Below, in pieces: positions 13,125 through 22,208 of a stretch of 33,424 nucleotides of DNA. The notes under the pieces are model-generated. The model worked only from the letters and a program-made list of their open reading frames with translations, ran no database searches and was not told the DNA's origin. This stretch comes from an uncultured Christensenella sp. (GTDB taxonomy: Bacteria; Bacillota; Clostridia; Christensenellales; Borkfalkiaceae): assembly GCA_910586365.1 (NCBI GenBank), contig CAJUGP010000006.1, positions 19,132 to 52,555 of the forward strand, written 5' to 3'. A program made the position numbers and the translations under genes. Each line of letters begins with the position of its first letter. Position 1 is the stretch's first letter.

Positions 13125-14714
13125 ATGGACGAACGAATCCGACAAGCGGTGTTTCCCGTTGCGGTATACGAAGCAAGTGCGAACGTGGAAAACGCCGAAT
13201 TATTTTTGCAGCCCTGCGATTTACAGATCGGATTGAGCGAACAGCATCTGATCACCGTGCACGGAAAGGGGTACGTCGTTCTCGATTTCGGTAAAGAATT
13301 GCACGGAGCGGTGCGGATTTTAACGCTTGGCGCGGACGGCGAGCAAGCAAACGTTCATATCCGAACGGGCGAATCGGTTTCGGAAGCCTATGCCGGGATC
13401 GGGCAGAAGAATGCGGGCAATTTCCATTCTCTGCGCGATATTCATACCAAACTGCTTATCTATTCCGATATGGAGTTTTTGCAGACGGGATTCCGTTATG
13501 TGCGGATCGATTTCGAGGAAGAGAAAACCGTCGTGCTCAAAGCGGTGCTTGCTACGGAGATACGCCGCGACTTGCATGCCGTCGGCTCGTTCGAGTGCGA
13601 CGATGCGCGCGTAAACGAAATTTTTGCGGTGGCGCAGCGTACGCTCGAACTCAATATGCAAAATTATATTTGGGACGGCATTAAGCGCGATTGCCTTGTA
13701 TGGATCGGCGACATGCACCCCGAAACGACGGGCATTTGCTGTTTGTTCGGCTCGGACGGCACCGTGGAGCGTTCGCTCGATTATATCACGGCGCATACGC
13801 CTCTGCCGCAGTGGATGAACGGCATTCCTTCCTATACCTGTTGGTGGCTTATCATTTTGCACGATTATTACATGCAAAACGGCAATAAAGAATATCTCGA
13901 ACAAAATAGAGCGTATCTCGAAGGCGCGGTGCGGCTCATGAACGATTGCGTTACCGAAACGGGGGAGATAACCGTCGAAGCGCTCTTCGATTGGCCCAGC
14001 CATAACTCCGCCGACGAGAAAATCGGGATTTATGCCATTTGGGTGTTGGCGGGCAAATATGCGTTTACATTGTTTGAAGAACTTGCGCTCGATACCGAGG
14101 TCTGCGTGCGCATGATGGAAAAATTAGCGCGTAATCGCAATCAAACCGTAGCAAACTATAAACAGTGCGAAGCGATGCTCGTTTACGCAGGCGTGAAACA
14201 GCCGCTTGAAAGTTATGCGTTTTTAACGAACGGCGGGGCGAAGGGTTTTTCCACGTTTATGAGTTATTATCTGCTTTCGGCGATCGCGCGGACCGACGCC
14301 GCCTGCGCCGTTTCGTTGATGAAGGAATATTACGGCGCTATGCTCGACTTGGGTGCGACGACGTTTTGGGAAGATTTCCATCTCGATTGGGTAAACGGCA
14401 GCGCGCCGATCACGCGTTTGCCCGAGGAAGGCGAAAAAGACGTTCACGGCGATTTCGGCGATCATTGTTACGTTGGATTCCGCCACAGCCTGTGCCACGG
14501 TTGGTCGTGCGGACCCGTTCCCTTTCTCATAAAAGTCGTCGGCGGGATCGAAATTTTAGCGCCGGGCTGCAAAAAAATGGCGGTGAAGCCCGTTGCGGCA
14601 GGGTTTAAGCGGTATAAAATCGTCTATCCCACGCCGTTCGGGAACATCGAGATCGAGTTGAAAGACGGAAAAATCACGAAAAAAATTCCGAGCGGCATCG
14701 AATTAGTCGATTGA
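13125..14714 (+). CDS. GH78-like alpha-L-rhamnosidase, cytosolic
   Basis: This 529-residue protein resembles GH78 alpha-L-rhamnosidases, inverting enzymes that remove terminal rhamnose. Residues 50-150 look like the beta-sandwich (VLDFGKELHGAVRI, GFRYVRIDF) and 165-480 the six-hairpin barrel. The acid-side motif DGIKRDCLVWIGD is present with Asp184, Asp189 and Asp196. Glu416 in ATTFWEDF is the likely base. The C-terminal SLCHGWSCGPVPF and a closing beta domain (CKKMAVKPVAAGFKRYKI) complete the pattern. It is shorter than most GH78 enzymes (about 900 residues), lacking extra N-terminal domains. There is no signal peptide, so it acts on imported oligosaccharides. GGGAG precedes the ATG at 13125; the in-frame ATG at 13092 lacks such a site. 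It is the first gene of the locus. Confidence 0.82.
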   Translation: MDERIRQAVFPVAVYEASANVENAELFLQPCDLQIGLSEQHLITVHGKGYVVLDFGKELHGAVRILTLGADGEQANVHIRTGESVSEAYAGIGQKNAGNFHSLRDIHTKLLIYSDMEFLQTGFRYVRIDFEEEKTVVLKAVLATEIRRDLHAVGSFECDDARVNEIFAVAQRTLELNMQNYIWDGIKRDCLVWIGDMHPETTGICCLFGSDGTVERSLDYITAHTPLPQWMNGIPSYTCWWLIILHDYYMQNGNKEYLEQNRAYLEGAVRLMNDCVTETGEITVEALFDWPSHNSADEKIGIYAIWVLAGKYAFTLFEELALDTEVCVRMMEKLARNRNQTVANYKQCEAMLVYAGVKQPLESYAFLTNGGAKGFSTFMSYYLLSAIARTDAACAVSLMKEYYGAMLDLGATTFWEDFHLDWVNGSAPITRLPEEGEKDVHGDFGDHCYVGFRHSLCHGWSCGPVPFLIKVVGGIEILAPGCKKMAVKPVAAGFKRYKIVYPTPFGNIEIELKDGKITKKIPSGIELVD

Positions 14715-14739
14715 GCCCGTAAAAAATTAAAAAAAGTTG

Positions 14740-14785
14740 AGAGCAACCGGTTGCTCTTTTGTGCGTTCTTGCAGAACGCACAAAA
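14740..14785 (+). promoter_or_regulatory. Palindrome plus hairpin between the first two locus genes
   Basis: AGAGCAACCGGTTGCTCT (14740-14757) is a perfect 18-base palindrome with central CG, the form of a LacI-family operator, and it is followed by a short T-run. A second hairpin follows at once: TTTTGTGCGTTCT (14757-14769) pairs with AGAACGCACAAAA (14773-14785). The first could be a partial terminator whose T-run is sequestered by the second, lowering expression of downstream genes relative to the rhamnosidase. The remaining bases to 14825 hold an imperfect repeat (ATCATTAAT/ATTATTGAT) and the ribosome site. Confidence 0.55.
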
Positions 14786-14825
14786 AAAATCATTAATAGG
14801 AAATTATTGATCGGGGAGGATAAGC

Positions 14826-16169
14826 ATGAAGAAAAAAATTGTCGGGTTTCTTGCGGCGTTGGCGTGCGCGGCTTGCGCAGTGCCTTATTGCGCGGCGGCT
14901 GCCCAAACGGCGGAAGGGGACGGCGTTGCCGTTCAAACGGTTTGGGAAGGGCAGGAAGCGATTTTCCTGCAAAGCGTATCGCTCGAACGCGGCGAGGAAA
15001 TTTATTCCTTTATCTGCAAATTCGACAAAGCGGTATCCGACGGCAGCACCGCATTGGAAGAGGCGAAAAAATCGCTTATCGCGGTAAACGGAACGCTGCT
15101 TTCCGCGATCGCAGGCGCGTCCGCAGGATACGACGCCGAGGACGATACGTTGATCGCGTTCGCCGTTCCCGCAAGCTTTTTTACTGAGGGCGAAAAAGTG
15201 ACCGCCGAAGTGTTCGGCGGACTGTTGAGCGCGACCGACCGTGTTACGACCGTGCGCTATACGTACGAGTTTTCTTCGTCCGCTACGCAGGGAAAGCGCA
15301 TTTACCGCGGCGACGACGTGAGCGCGTTCGACGAAGTGCGCGTCACCTCGATTTCCGCGCCGACGATCGAGAGCGGGAATTTTACCTTCAAAGTGTATTT
15401 TTCCGATTCCATCACTTCCAAAAAATATATCGACTTGCAGGCAATGGATAACCGTTGGCTGCGCGATCAGTACGGCGAGGACGCGAAAAACAACGTGACG
15501 AGCTATTCGTATACCAACGCCGAATTAAATTTACTGCATTCCTATCAGGTATACGGTTGGTCGAACGAGCACAGCCTCAGCCATAAACTGATGTTCGGCT
15601 GCACCGAAATGAACGGACTGAAAGCATTTTTCGCCAACACGACGCAGCTCGATATGACGCCCAAGACGACCGTAAACGGATTGCAGGCGTTCAGCGTGCG
15701 CCAGCTGTTGGAATCGGTGGCGCAGGAAGGCATTTCCTATTCGAGCGACGGCGAACACTTCGAGCCTTTTTACGGATCGCTGCAAGTTTTGGCGGTGCAG
15801 ATCCATATCGACAGCAATTTTATTCAAGTCGTATTAAAGGGCGATTCGCTGCACGATAAGAACTTAAAACCTGTAAAGACGCGCCGCAAGGTAGGCGAAA
15901 ATCAATACGAATATCAAGACATTACGTCTTTCCATGAAAATCTTGCTCCCGATCTCAAACAGAACATGCTCTTCGGCTTAAAGGCGGGGCTGCTGCTCCC
16001 CAACGGGAAAGCCGTTCACAAAGACGCGTATTTCATTTACGATTATTCGCGCAAAGCGTGGATCTCTGCCGATCAGCTTACCGACGCGCAGCCGAACGTA
16101 GACGACACGCTTGACAATCAGATGGGATTGACCGAAGGCGAACTCATCACGTATAACAAGAAGAAATAA
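14826..16169 (+). CDS. Secreted protein of unknown function
   Basis: This 447-residue protein has a clear signal peptide (MKKKIVGFLAALACAACA..., probable cleavage after CAAAA near residue 26) and no convincing lipobox, so it is likely released or wall-associated. The mature part appears mostly beta: an early region (about 40-160: AIFLQSVSLERGEEIYSFICKFDKAVSDG, then VRYTYEF) and a larger second region with many aromatic residues (YGWSNEHSLSHKLMFGCTEM, FYGSLQVLAVQIHIDSNFIQVVLKGDSL). I recognise no family. A GGGGAGGA site precedes the ATG. It ends 11 bases before the first six-hairpin lipoprotein, so it belongs to the same operon. A glycan-binding or auxiliary role is an inference from position only. 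Confidence 0.8.
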   Translation: MKKKIVGFLAALACAACAVPYCAAAAQTAEGDGVAVQTVWEGQEAIFLQSVSLERGEEIYSFICKFDKAVSDGSTALEEAKKSLIAVNGTLLSAIAGASAGYDAEDDTLIAFAVPASFFTEGEKVTAEVFGGLLSATDRVTTVRYTYEFSSSATQGKRIYRGDDVSAFDEVRVTSISAPTIESGNFTFKVYFSDSITSKKYIDLQAMDNRWLRDQYGEDAKNNVTSYSYTNAELNLLHSYQVYGWSNEHSLSHKLMFGCTEMNGLKAFFANTTQLDMTPKTTVNGLQAFSVRQLLESVAQEGISYSSDGEHFEPFYGSLQVLAVQIHIDSNFIQVVLKGDSLHDKNLKPVKTRRKVGENQYEYQDITSFHENLAPDLKQNMLFGLKAGLLLPNGKAVHKDAYFIYDYSRKAWISADQLTDAQPNVDDTLDNQMGLTEGELITYNKKK

Positions 16170-16180
16170 GGAGAAGGGGC

Positions 16181-18826
16181 ATGAAAAAGAGATTTATTTC
16201 GTTTGGGGCGATCGCGCTCGTATCCGTTCTTTGCGCAAGCGCGTTGGCGGGCTGCGGCGGCGAAAAAGGTCCGAAGGGCGATCCGCTGCCCGATATGGAC
16301 GTGAATTACACGTATACCAAGCAGAACAACGAAGGGCTCATGCAGTTTTACAGCTCCGATCAAGGCTTCGACGCGTTTATCAACGAGTATATGCGCCGCC
16401 ATCTGCGTTACGACGAGTATTCGATCGGCGATCTCAAAGTGGGCGAAGGAAGCACCGTTTGGAAGGAATGGGACGCGATGTCGGTCATGTGGATGAACAC
16501 GGCGGGCATCGGTTACAGCCCCAAGGCGACGGTGAACAACTGGATCTCTTCGATCACGCAAGACGCATTCGGCTATATCTGGATGGATAACGGAACGACG
16601 ACCACCGACTGGGGGCAGAGCTGGGAGTTCCCGAACATGGGGCACTCTTATTACGTCAACGAGAACAACGACGTCATCTTCCTCAATACGTCTTACCTCA
16701 ACGGACAGAACAATATCAACAATTACCGCAACGGCAGCAACCAACTCTCTTCGATTTGGAAGGCGGCTTCGAGCACGGGCAAAACGGGCACGCTTTCGGA
16801 AGCGGCGACGCACTATTACGACTCGCTTTACGTTTCGGATAACGATCTCAAATGGGTGACGTTTACCTACGAACAGCCCGAAAACAATACGATCGTGTAC
16901 GATGAAGCCGATTACGAGGTCAAACCGCTCATGGCGACGCCGTTCTGCGCGCCCTTCCTCGAAATCGACCTTTCGATCACCGATAACGATTCGCTGGGCT
17001 TTACCGATCAGGTGCAAGACGTAATCGTATCCTGGAAGGGCGGTTCCAAAACCAAAAACACCGAATGGGACGCCGATCACTCGGTGAGCTATAAAGAATT
17101 TTCGTCCAATTATAAGGAGAAATTTTCTTCGGCGACGCATATCGTGCTGCCCATGTACGCGAACGAGTATTGGGGAACGTCGCAGGAGCTTTCCGACGCG
17201 ATTACCGATATGAAAATCGAAGTGGTGTTCAAAAACGGCATCAACGCCGAAGTGCGGCTCGAAGAAGTGACGCTTGCCTTCGACGGCAGGCAGATCAACA
17301 ACAACGGCGTGTTTGTCGCCACGGCGGCTTATTATTACCAGTACGCGCAGGACGACGAATGGCTCGCGGCGAATATCGACCGTATCCGTAAGGCGATGCA
17401 GTTCTATTTCACCTACTGCGGCGCGCCCGAGGCGGTCACGCGGACGGGCGGCTCGAAAGAGGACGTTTCCGCGCTCATCACGACCGAGCGTCTTGTTGGG
17501 CACGACGGTTCGTCGAACTACGATTATTTCGGCGACGGCAGCGAGAAGTTCTTAAAAACTTCGAGCCTGGAAAGCGGCGCGAAAGCGAAGTGCCCCGTCA
17601 ACTACAAAGCGGTCGGGCGCGGCATCGGCGACGGCTATTGGGACGCGGTGAACAACCCCTGCATCAACCTTTACACCAACATTTATTATTACAAAGCGCT
17701 CAAAGGCATGCTCTATCTGGAAAAGATGGCAGCCGCCGCGAACGTGGAAGGCGAAAGCGTTTCGGTGAAAAACGCCGCAATGTCGGGCGACGTTGCGTAT
17801 GCGGAAACGGCGGAAAGCCTGCAAAGCAGAATCGACGCGTTCACGGCGCAGTTCCGCGATTATTTTTGGAACGAAGAAACGGGCAGATTCGTGCTCGGCT
17901 ATCTTGCCGACGACGATCCCGGTTTAGTCGCCAAAGCGGTGGAAAAGACGGTGGACTACGGCTTTACGACGTATAACCAAGAGGCGATCGAGCTGGGGCT
18001 TGCCACGAATGCGCAGGCGGAAACGATCACGCAGTGGATCAACGAAGAACGGCTCGTCGAAGGCGATACCGCGATTAAGGACGGCACGAAGGTTTCGGAA
18101 AAAATTTACCGCTTCGAGTTTGCGCCCCGCTGGACGACGAAGAGCAACACCTATCAGTTCTGGTACCGTTTCGACGGCTCGGCAAAGGGTACGTACGGGT
18201 GGAACAAACAGGTGCAGAACGGCGGAACGGCGTTGCAGTGCGCTTATTACGATTTGGTGGCGGAAAACGCCGTGAACGGTTCGGACGCGTCGTTCGGGAA
18301 GCTCAAAAAAATACAGGCGTGGTACGAAAAGGTCGCCGAGAAAGAGGGCGAAGGCAAAAATTTCTACCGCAGTTATTATAAGACGATCAGCGTAACGCCG
18401 CAGGGCGGCGGCGCGGGCGTCGTGGGCGTGGATACCGAATTTATCGAGGCGGCGCTGCTTTATACCTCGATCCCGACGGCGTTCTTCGGGCTTTCTTCCA
18501 CCGAGCACAACGTACTCAACGTCACGCCGAATCTTCCCGCGGGGCTTGATTTCTGGAAGATGGAAAATCTTGCTTACGCTAATATTTATTACGATCTTTC
18601 GATCGGGAAAAACTGGATTCAAATCAACAGCGTGCAGGGCGACGCATCGGGGCTGAAAGTGTGCGTAACGCTGCCCAAGCCCGATTACGATTTCACCGTC
18701 CGCCAGCACAGCACGACGCTTACGGAAGGCACGGACTACGTTGTGCAGGGCGATCGGGTCGTGATCACGACGGCGCTCAGAAACGGCAGAATCCAATTTG
18801 TGAAGAATTCGTCTGCGGCGCAATAA
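16181..18826 (+). CDS. Surface lipoprotein with six-hairpin (alpha/alpha-barrel) glycosidase-like fold, copy 1
   Basis: This 881-residue lipoprotein (lipobox LAGC, Cys25) starts with a short collagen-like GEKGPKGDP. Its layout resembles (alpha/alpha)6-barrel carbohydrate enzymes: an N-terminal beta-rich part to about 380, then helical repeats (FDGRQINNNGVFVATAAYYY, GYWDAVNNPCINLYTNIYYYKALK, FWNEETGRFVLGYL, TTYNQEAIELGL, VQNGGTALQCAYYDLVAEN) and a C-terminal beta segment (FWKMENLAYANIYYDLSIGKNW). It is clearly paralogous to the 809-residue protein at 22209-24638. I cannot assign a GH family. Conserved acidic candidates include the Asp in GDGYWD and the Glu in FWNEETGRF. AAGGAG precedes the ATG. 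Its place before the binding protein suggests it prepares oligosaccharides at the cell surface. Confidence 0.78.
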   Translation: MKKRFISFGAIALVSVLCASALAGCGGEKGPKGDPLPDMDVNYTYTKQNNEGLMQFYSSDQGFDAFINEYMRRHLRYDEYSIGDLKVGEGSTVWKEWDAMSVMWMNTAGIGYSPKATVNNWISSITQDAFGYIWMDNGTTTTDWGQSWEFPNMGHSYYVNENNDVIFLNTSYLNGQNNINNYRNGSNQLSSIWKAASSTGKTGTLSEAATHYYDSLYVSDNDLKWVTFTYEQPENNTIVYDEADYEVKPLMATPFCAPFLEIDLSITDNDSLGFTDQVQDVIVSWKGGSKTKNTEWDADHSVSYKEFSSNYKEKFSSATHIVLPMYANEYWGTSQELSDAITDMKIEVVFKNGINAEVRLEEVTLAFDGRQINNNGVFVATAAYYYQYAQDDEWLAANIDRIRKAMQFYFTYCGAPEAVTRTGGSKEDVSALITTERLVGHDGSSNYDYFGDGSEKFLKTSSLESGAKAKCPVNYKAVGRGIGDGYWDAVNNPCINLYTNIYYYKALKGMLYLEKMAAAANVEGESVSVKNAAMSGDVAYAETAESLQSRIDAFTAQFRDYFWNEETGRFVLGYLADDDPGLVAKAVEKTVDYGFTTYNQEAIELGLATNAQAETITQWINEERLVEGDTAIKDGTKVSEKIYRFEFAPRWTTKSNTYQFWYRFDGSAKGTYGWNKQVQNGGTALQCAYYDLVAENAVNGSDASFGKLKKIQAWYEKVAEKEGEGKNFYRSYYKTISVTPQGGGAGVVGVDTEFIEAALLYTSIPTAFFGLSSTEHNVLNVTPNLPAGLDFWKMENLAYANIYYDLSIGKNWIQINSVQGDASGLKVCVTLPKPDYDFTVRQHSTTLTEGTDYVVQGDRVVITTALRNGRIQFVKNSSAAQ

Positions 18827-18847
18827 GCCGGGAAAGGAGTAAAAGTC

Positions 18848-20269
18848 ATGAAAAAGAAAATCGCAGTGGGAATGGGCATGTTGATGAGCGCGGCTCTTTT
18901 GTTCGGTACGGTCGGCTGCGTCGACATGGGCGACGATCCCAACACCAAACCGGACGACGATCCGATCATCAATGAAGACGCGACGGTGGAGATCACGTAC
19001 GCAACGCTGCGCGACGCCAACGAGCAGGCGCTCATGAAGGAATGGGCGAAGGCGTTCATGAAAAAGAACAAGGAAGTTCAGATCACCATGACCAAAACCA
19101 TGGGGGGCATGCCCGATATCCGCGGCTGGGAATCGGGGAACGAGCTGCCCGATATTATCTGGACGGCGGGCGATCAGCACGCGCCTTATTCGGGTTCGGG
19201 ATTTTTTCAGAATCTTGCGGACGAGGAAAAATTCCCCGGCAGCGCGCAATTCTTTTCGGGATTTTACGATGCGCTCATCGACAGCACGCACTATTCCAAC
19301 ACCGACAGCGGAATTTGGTTCGTGCCGCGCGATTATAACCGTTTGGTCGTTTATATCAACAAAACGATGTTCGATCTCGCGCAGATCGAAATCCCCGATA
19401 ACGATTGGACGTGGGAGGAATTTATGGCGATCTGCGAACAGTTCGCCAAGCTCGACAGTAAGATCCGTCCGCTTGCGGGAACGGGCTTGAAGCAGTGGTT
19501 CCCCATCGAATACACGATGCTTCGCAATTTCGGCGGCGAATATCTCACCCAAGCGGGCGAGATCGCCATCGAAATGGAAGAATACGCGCAGGGCGTGGAA
19601 AAGTACTACAATTTCTATCAGGGCGTTTTTAACGACTTAAAGGATGCCGAGGGCAAAAAGATCGGCGGACCGCTCGCTTATAACGATCAGGGCGAAACGT
19701 TTGAAATGTACGCGGGCGGCTTAACGGGTTGCTTGCCCATGATGGTCGATGTGCGTCCGCAGTTCCCCCGTTATTACGAAGCTTCGGGCATCAGCGAATG
19801 GGAGCTTGTCGTGCGGTCGTTCCCCAACTTCGAGCAGAAGAACGAGGCGGGCGAAACAATCGGAAACGGTTACGTCGGCGCGGGCTGTTCGGGGTATACG
19901 ATCACGAAAGCGTGCACGGACGAAACCAAGCGCGAATGGGCGTGGAAGTTTTTGCAGTTTTGCATGTCGGAAGAGGGTTACGAAACGGTGGCGTATCTCG
20001 GCAACACCGTGCCCGCGCTCAAATCGCTGAGCAATACGGGCGGCTGGCGCGAATACGGCGAATTGGACGAGGAGAGCGTCAACGCCTTCGTCGATACGCA
20101 CACCGAAGATATTTTCCTCAACTATGCCTCGTCGCTGCACTATTCGGTGCAGGAGGATTTCAGCGTCAGCGTGGCGAAGGGCTTTTATAACAACGCGGTC
20201 GGCGGCATGAACTACGCGCAGGCGGTTTCCACGTTCAAACAGACGTTTAACGACAAAATCAAAAAATAA
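18848..20269 (+). CDS. Sugar ABC transporter solute-binding lipoprotein (family 1)
   Basis: This 473-residue extracellular solute-binding protein of the family 1 (maltose/oligosaccharide) type is anchored by a lipid at Cys24 (lipobox TVGC). Typical features are VEITYATLRDANEQALMKEWAKAFMKKN near the start, LPDIIWTAGDQHAPY (near 100), FVPRDYNRLVVYINKTMFD, the DWTWEEFMAICEQFAKLD segment, and a C-terminal helical part (WAWKFLQFCMSEEGYETVAYLGNTVPALKS). AAAGGAG precedes the ATG. It should bind an oligosaccharide and deliver it to the two permeases that follow. The stop overlaps the first permease start, so expression is coupled. Confidence 0.93.
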   Translation: MKKKIAVGMGMLMSAALLFGTVGCVDMGDDPNTKPDDDPIINEDATVEITYATLRDANEQALMKEWAKAFMKKNKEVQITMTKTMGGMPDIRGWESGNELPDIIWTAGDQHAPYSGSGFFQNLADEEKFPGSAQFFSGFYDALIDSTHYSNTDSGIWFVPRDYNRLVVYINKTMFDLAQIEIPDNDWTWEEFMAICEQFAKLDSKIRPLAGTGLKQWFPIEYTMLRNFGGEYLTQAGEIAIEMEEYAQGVEKYYNFYQGVFNDLKDAEGKKIGGPLAYNDQGETFEMYAGGLTGCLPMMVDVRPQFPRYYEASGISEWELVVRSFPNFEQKNEAGETIGNGYVGAGCSGYTITKACTDETKREWAWKFLQFCMSEEGYETVAYLGNTVPALKSLSNTGGWREYGELDEESVNAFVDTHTEDIFLNYASSLHYSVQEDFSVSVAKGFYNNAVGGMNYAQAVSTFKQTFNDKIKK

Positions 20270-21264
20270 TGATGACCAATCAAACCGAACGGACGGCGAT
20301 TCCCGAGGCTTTGCCTGCGGGTGCGGCGATTCCCCCCAAAAAACAGAATAAAGGCTTGTCGGCGCGGACCAAACAGAAGATCAAGCAGAATATCGTGGGG
20401 TATCTCTATGTGATGCCCGTCATTCTCGGCGTGCTCATCTTCACGGCGTTTCCCGTCGTCTATGCGTTCGTCGCAAGCTTTTTCGAGGGCACGCTGTACT
20501 TCGACGATTTGGGCGTGTTCCGCGGACTTAAAAACTATACCGACATTTTTACCAATTTCACGTACCGCAAAGAATTTTTGCAGACGCTGAAAATCACGTT
20601 CGGGTATGCGGCAGTTTCCATTCCGCTCACCCTCGTGCTCGGATTTCTGCTTGCGGTGCTCTTGAACAGCGAGTTGAAGGGGATGCGTATTTACCGTGTG
20701 ATCTACTACCTTCCCGTGCTCATCCCGCCCATTTGCAGCGGTTTGCTGTGGGGGCGCATTACCGATCCGCAGATCGGCGTACTCAACGCTCTGCTCGCCA
20801 AAGTGGGCATCACGGGGCTGACCTGGTTCAAAGCGGCGAAATCGAGCATGCCGTCGTTTGTTTTCATCAACATGTTCGGGTTGGGCGGCAACATGATCTT
20901 ATGGCTTGCGCAGCTCAAAAACGTGCCGCGTTCGCTCTACGAGAGCGCGCAGCTCGACGGCGCGAGCAAAGCCCGTCAGCTCTTTACGATCACGATCCCT
21001 ATGTGCGCGCCCATGATTCTGTATAACACGATCATGTCGATCATCGGCGTTTTGCAAACCTATTCGCAGGTCGTTATGTTAGTCGGCGACGGGCAGGGCG
21101 TGCAGAATTCGCTGTTCTTCTACGTATCGAATATTTACAATTACCGCGTCAACAAATTCGGTTACGCGTGCGCGCTCAGCTTTATTCTGTTTTTGATCAT
21201 CGGCGTGCTTTCGTTCTTCGTCATGAAGATGAACAAGTTTATTTATTATTCGGAGGAGGGTTGA
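20269..21264 (+). CDS. Sugar ABC transporter permease 1 (MalF/UgpA type)
   Basis: This 331-residue inner-membrane permease has a hydrophilic N-terminal tail of about 40 residues and roughly six membrane helices (from VGYLYVMPVILGVLIF onward). The EAA-type loop ESAQLDGAS, which contacts the ATPase, lies at about 224-232, followed by FTITIPMCAP. Two consecutive ATG codons at 20269 and 20272 are possible starts. The first overlaps the binding-protein stop codon. It pairs with the next permease. No ATPase gene follows, as is usual for importers served by a shared MsmX-type ATPase encoded elsewhere. Confidence 0.92.
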   Translation: MMTNQTERTAIPEALPAGAAIPPKKQNKGLSARTKQKIKQNIVGYLYVMPVILGVLIFTAFPVVYAFVASFFEGTLYFDDLGVFRGLKNYTDIFTNFTYRKEFLQTLKITFGYAAVSIPLTLVLGFLLAVLLNSELKGMRIYRVIYYLPVLIPPICSGLLWGRITDPQIGVLNALLAKVGITGLTWFKAAKSSMPSFVFINMFGLGGNMILWLAQLKNVPRSLYESAQLDGASKARQLFTITIPMCAPMILYNTIMSIIGVLQTYSQVVMLVGDGQGVQNSLFFYVSNIYNYRVNKFGYACALSFILFLIIGVLSFFVMKMNKFIYYSEEG

Positions 21265-21265
21265 T

Positions 21266-22198
21266 ATGGCACAGGAAATCGTATTCGCGGCGGACGCCGT
21301 GCAGCCGACCCCCGAAACGCCTGCAAACGGAGCGGCGGAGAAAAAAAGAAGAAGCGCCGCAAAGATCGCTTGGGCGGCGGGGCGTTATCTTTTGCTGACG
21401 GTGATCGCGGCGTTCTTTCTCTTTCCGTTCTTCGTCATGATCTGCCTTTCCATTCTGCCTAACAAAGATATTTTGGCGCGCGTGCTGTTCCCGACTTCGG
21501 GCAAATTGTATTTGGGCGCTTATCGGGCGGTGGTATCGGGCGCGTCGTCGAATTTCATGAAAGGGCTTGGCAATACGCTTATCGTCGCTACGGTCTTAAC
21601 GGTGGGAATTCCCTTCGTTTCGGCGCTGTGCGCCTACGGCTTTGCGAAGATGCAGTTCGTCGGCAAGGAGATCGTGTTCGGGATCGTGCTTTCCACCATG
21701 ATGATTCCCGCGGTTATCTCCATGGTGCCCCTGTATTTCCTCTATGCGAAGTTTCATTTCACGAATACGCTGTACCCCATGTTCGTGCCTTCGCTCTTCG
21801 GCGGCGGCGCGACGAATATCTTTCTCATGCGGCAGTTCATGCGCGGCATTCCCAACGACATGATCAAGGCGGCGCAGCTCGACGGGGCAAGTTCCTTCCT
21901 TATCTTTTTGAGAATGGTTATTCCGCTCTGCATGCCGATCATGCTTTACGTGGGCGTCATGTCGTTCATGGGTGCCTGGAACGACTTCTTAACGCCGTTC
22001 ACCTACCTTTCGGATACTTCTTCCAAGTGGGCGACGCTGGCGTTTACCATGTATATCGATTACGGCGCGGGCAGCCGCGTGTTGGCGAACCAGACCATGG
22101 CGGCGGGCGTTTTGATGACGCTTCCCTGCATTATTCTCTTTTTCGTGTTTCAGCGTTACCTCATCGAGGGCGTTGCGATCACGGGCATGAAGGATTAA
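21266..22198 (+). CDS. Sugar ABC transporter permease 2 (MalG/UgpE type)
   Basis: This 310-residue permease has six predicted membrane helices, starting after a charged tail (EKKRRSAAKIAWAAGRYLLL). The EAA-loop is KAAQLDGASSFLIF with the following RMVIPLCMPIM. The C-terminal end, LIEGVAITGMKD, is typical of this subfamily. It begins 1 base after the first permease stop with GGAGGAGG upstream. With permease 1 and the binding protein it makes the importer. Eleven bases separate it from the second six-hairpin lipoprotein. Confidence 0.93.
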   Translation: MAQEIVFAADAVQPTPETPANGAAEKKRRSAAKIAWAAGRYLLLTVIAAFFLFPFFVMICLSILPNKDILARVLFPTSGKLYLGAYRAVVSGASSNFMKGLGNTLIVATVLTVGIPFVSALCAYGFAKMQFVGKEIVFGIVLSTMMIPAVISMVPLYFLYAKFHFTNTLYPMFVPSLFGGGATNIFLMRQFMRGIPNDMIKAAQLDGASSFLIFLRMVIPLCMPIMLYVGVMSFMGAWNDFLTPFTYLSDTSSKWATLAFTMYIDYGAGSRVLANQTMAAGVLMTLPCIILFFVFQRYLIEGVAITGMKD

Positions 22199-22208
22199 AG
22201 GAGACGCT

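Noticed and set aside
16118..17503. 461-residue minus-strand open frame
   Set aside because: It is antisense to the first six-hairpin lipoprotein, with low-complexity Arg/Val/His content typical of a shadow frame.
17924..19552. 542-residue minus-strand open frame
   Set aside because: It lies antisense to the six-hairpin lipoprotein and binding-protein genes, is rich in Arg/His/Val, has no family features and no ribosome site. It is a shadow of GC-biased codons.
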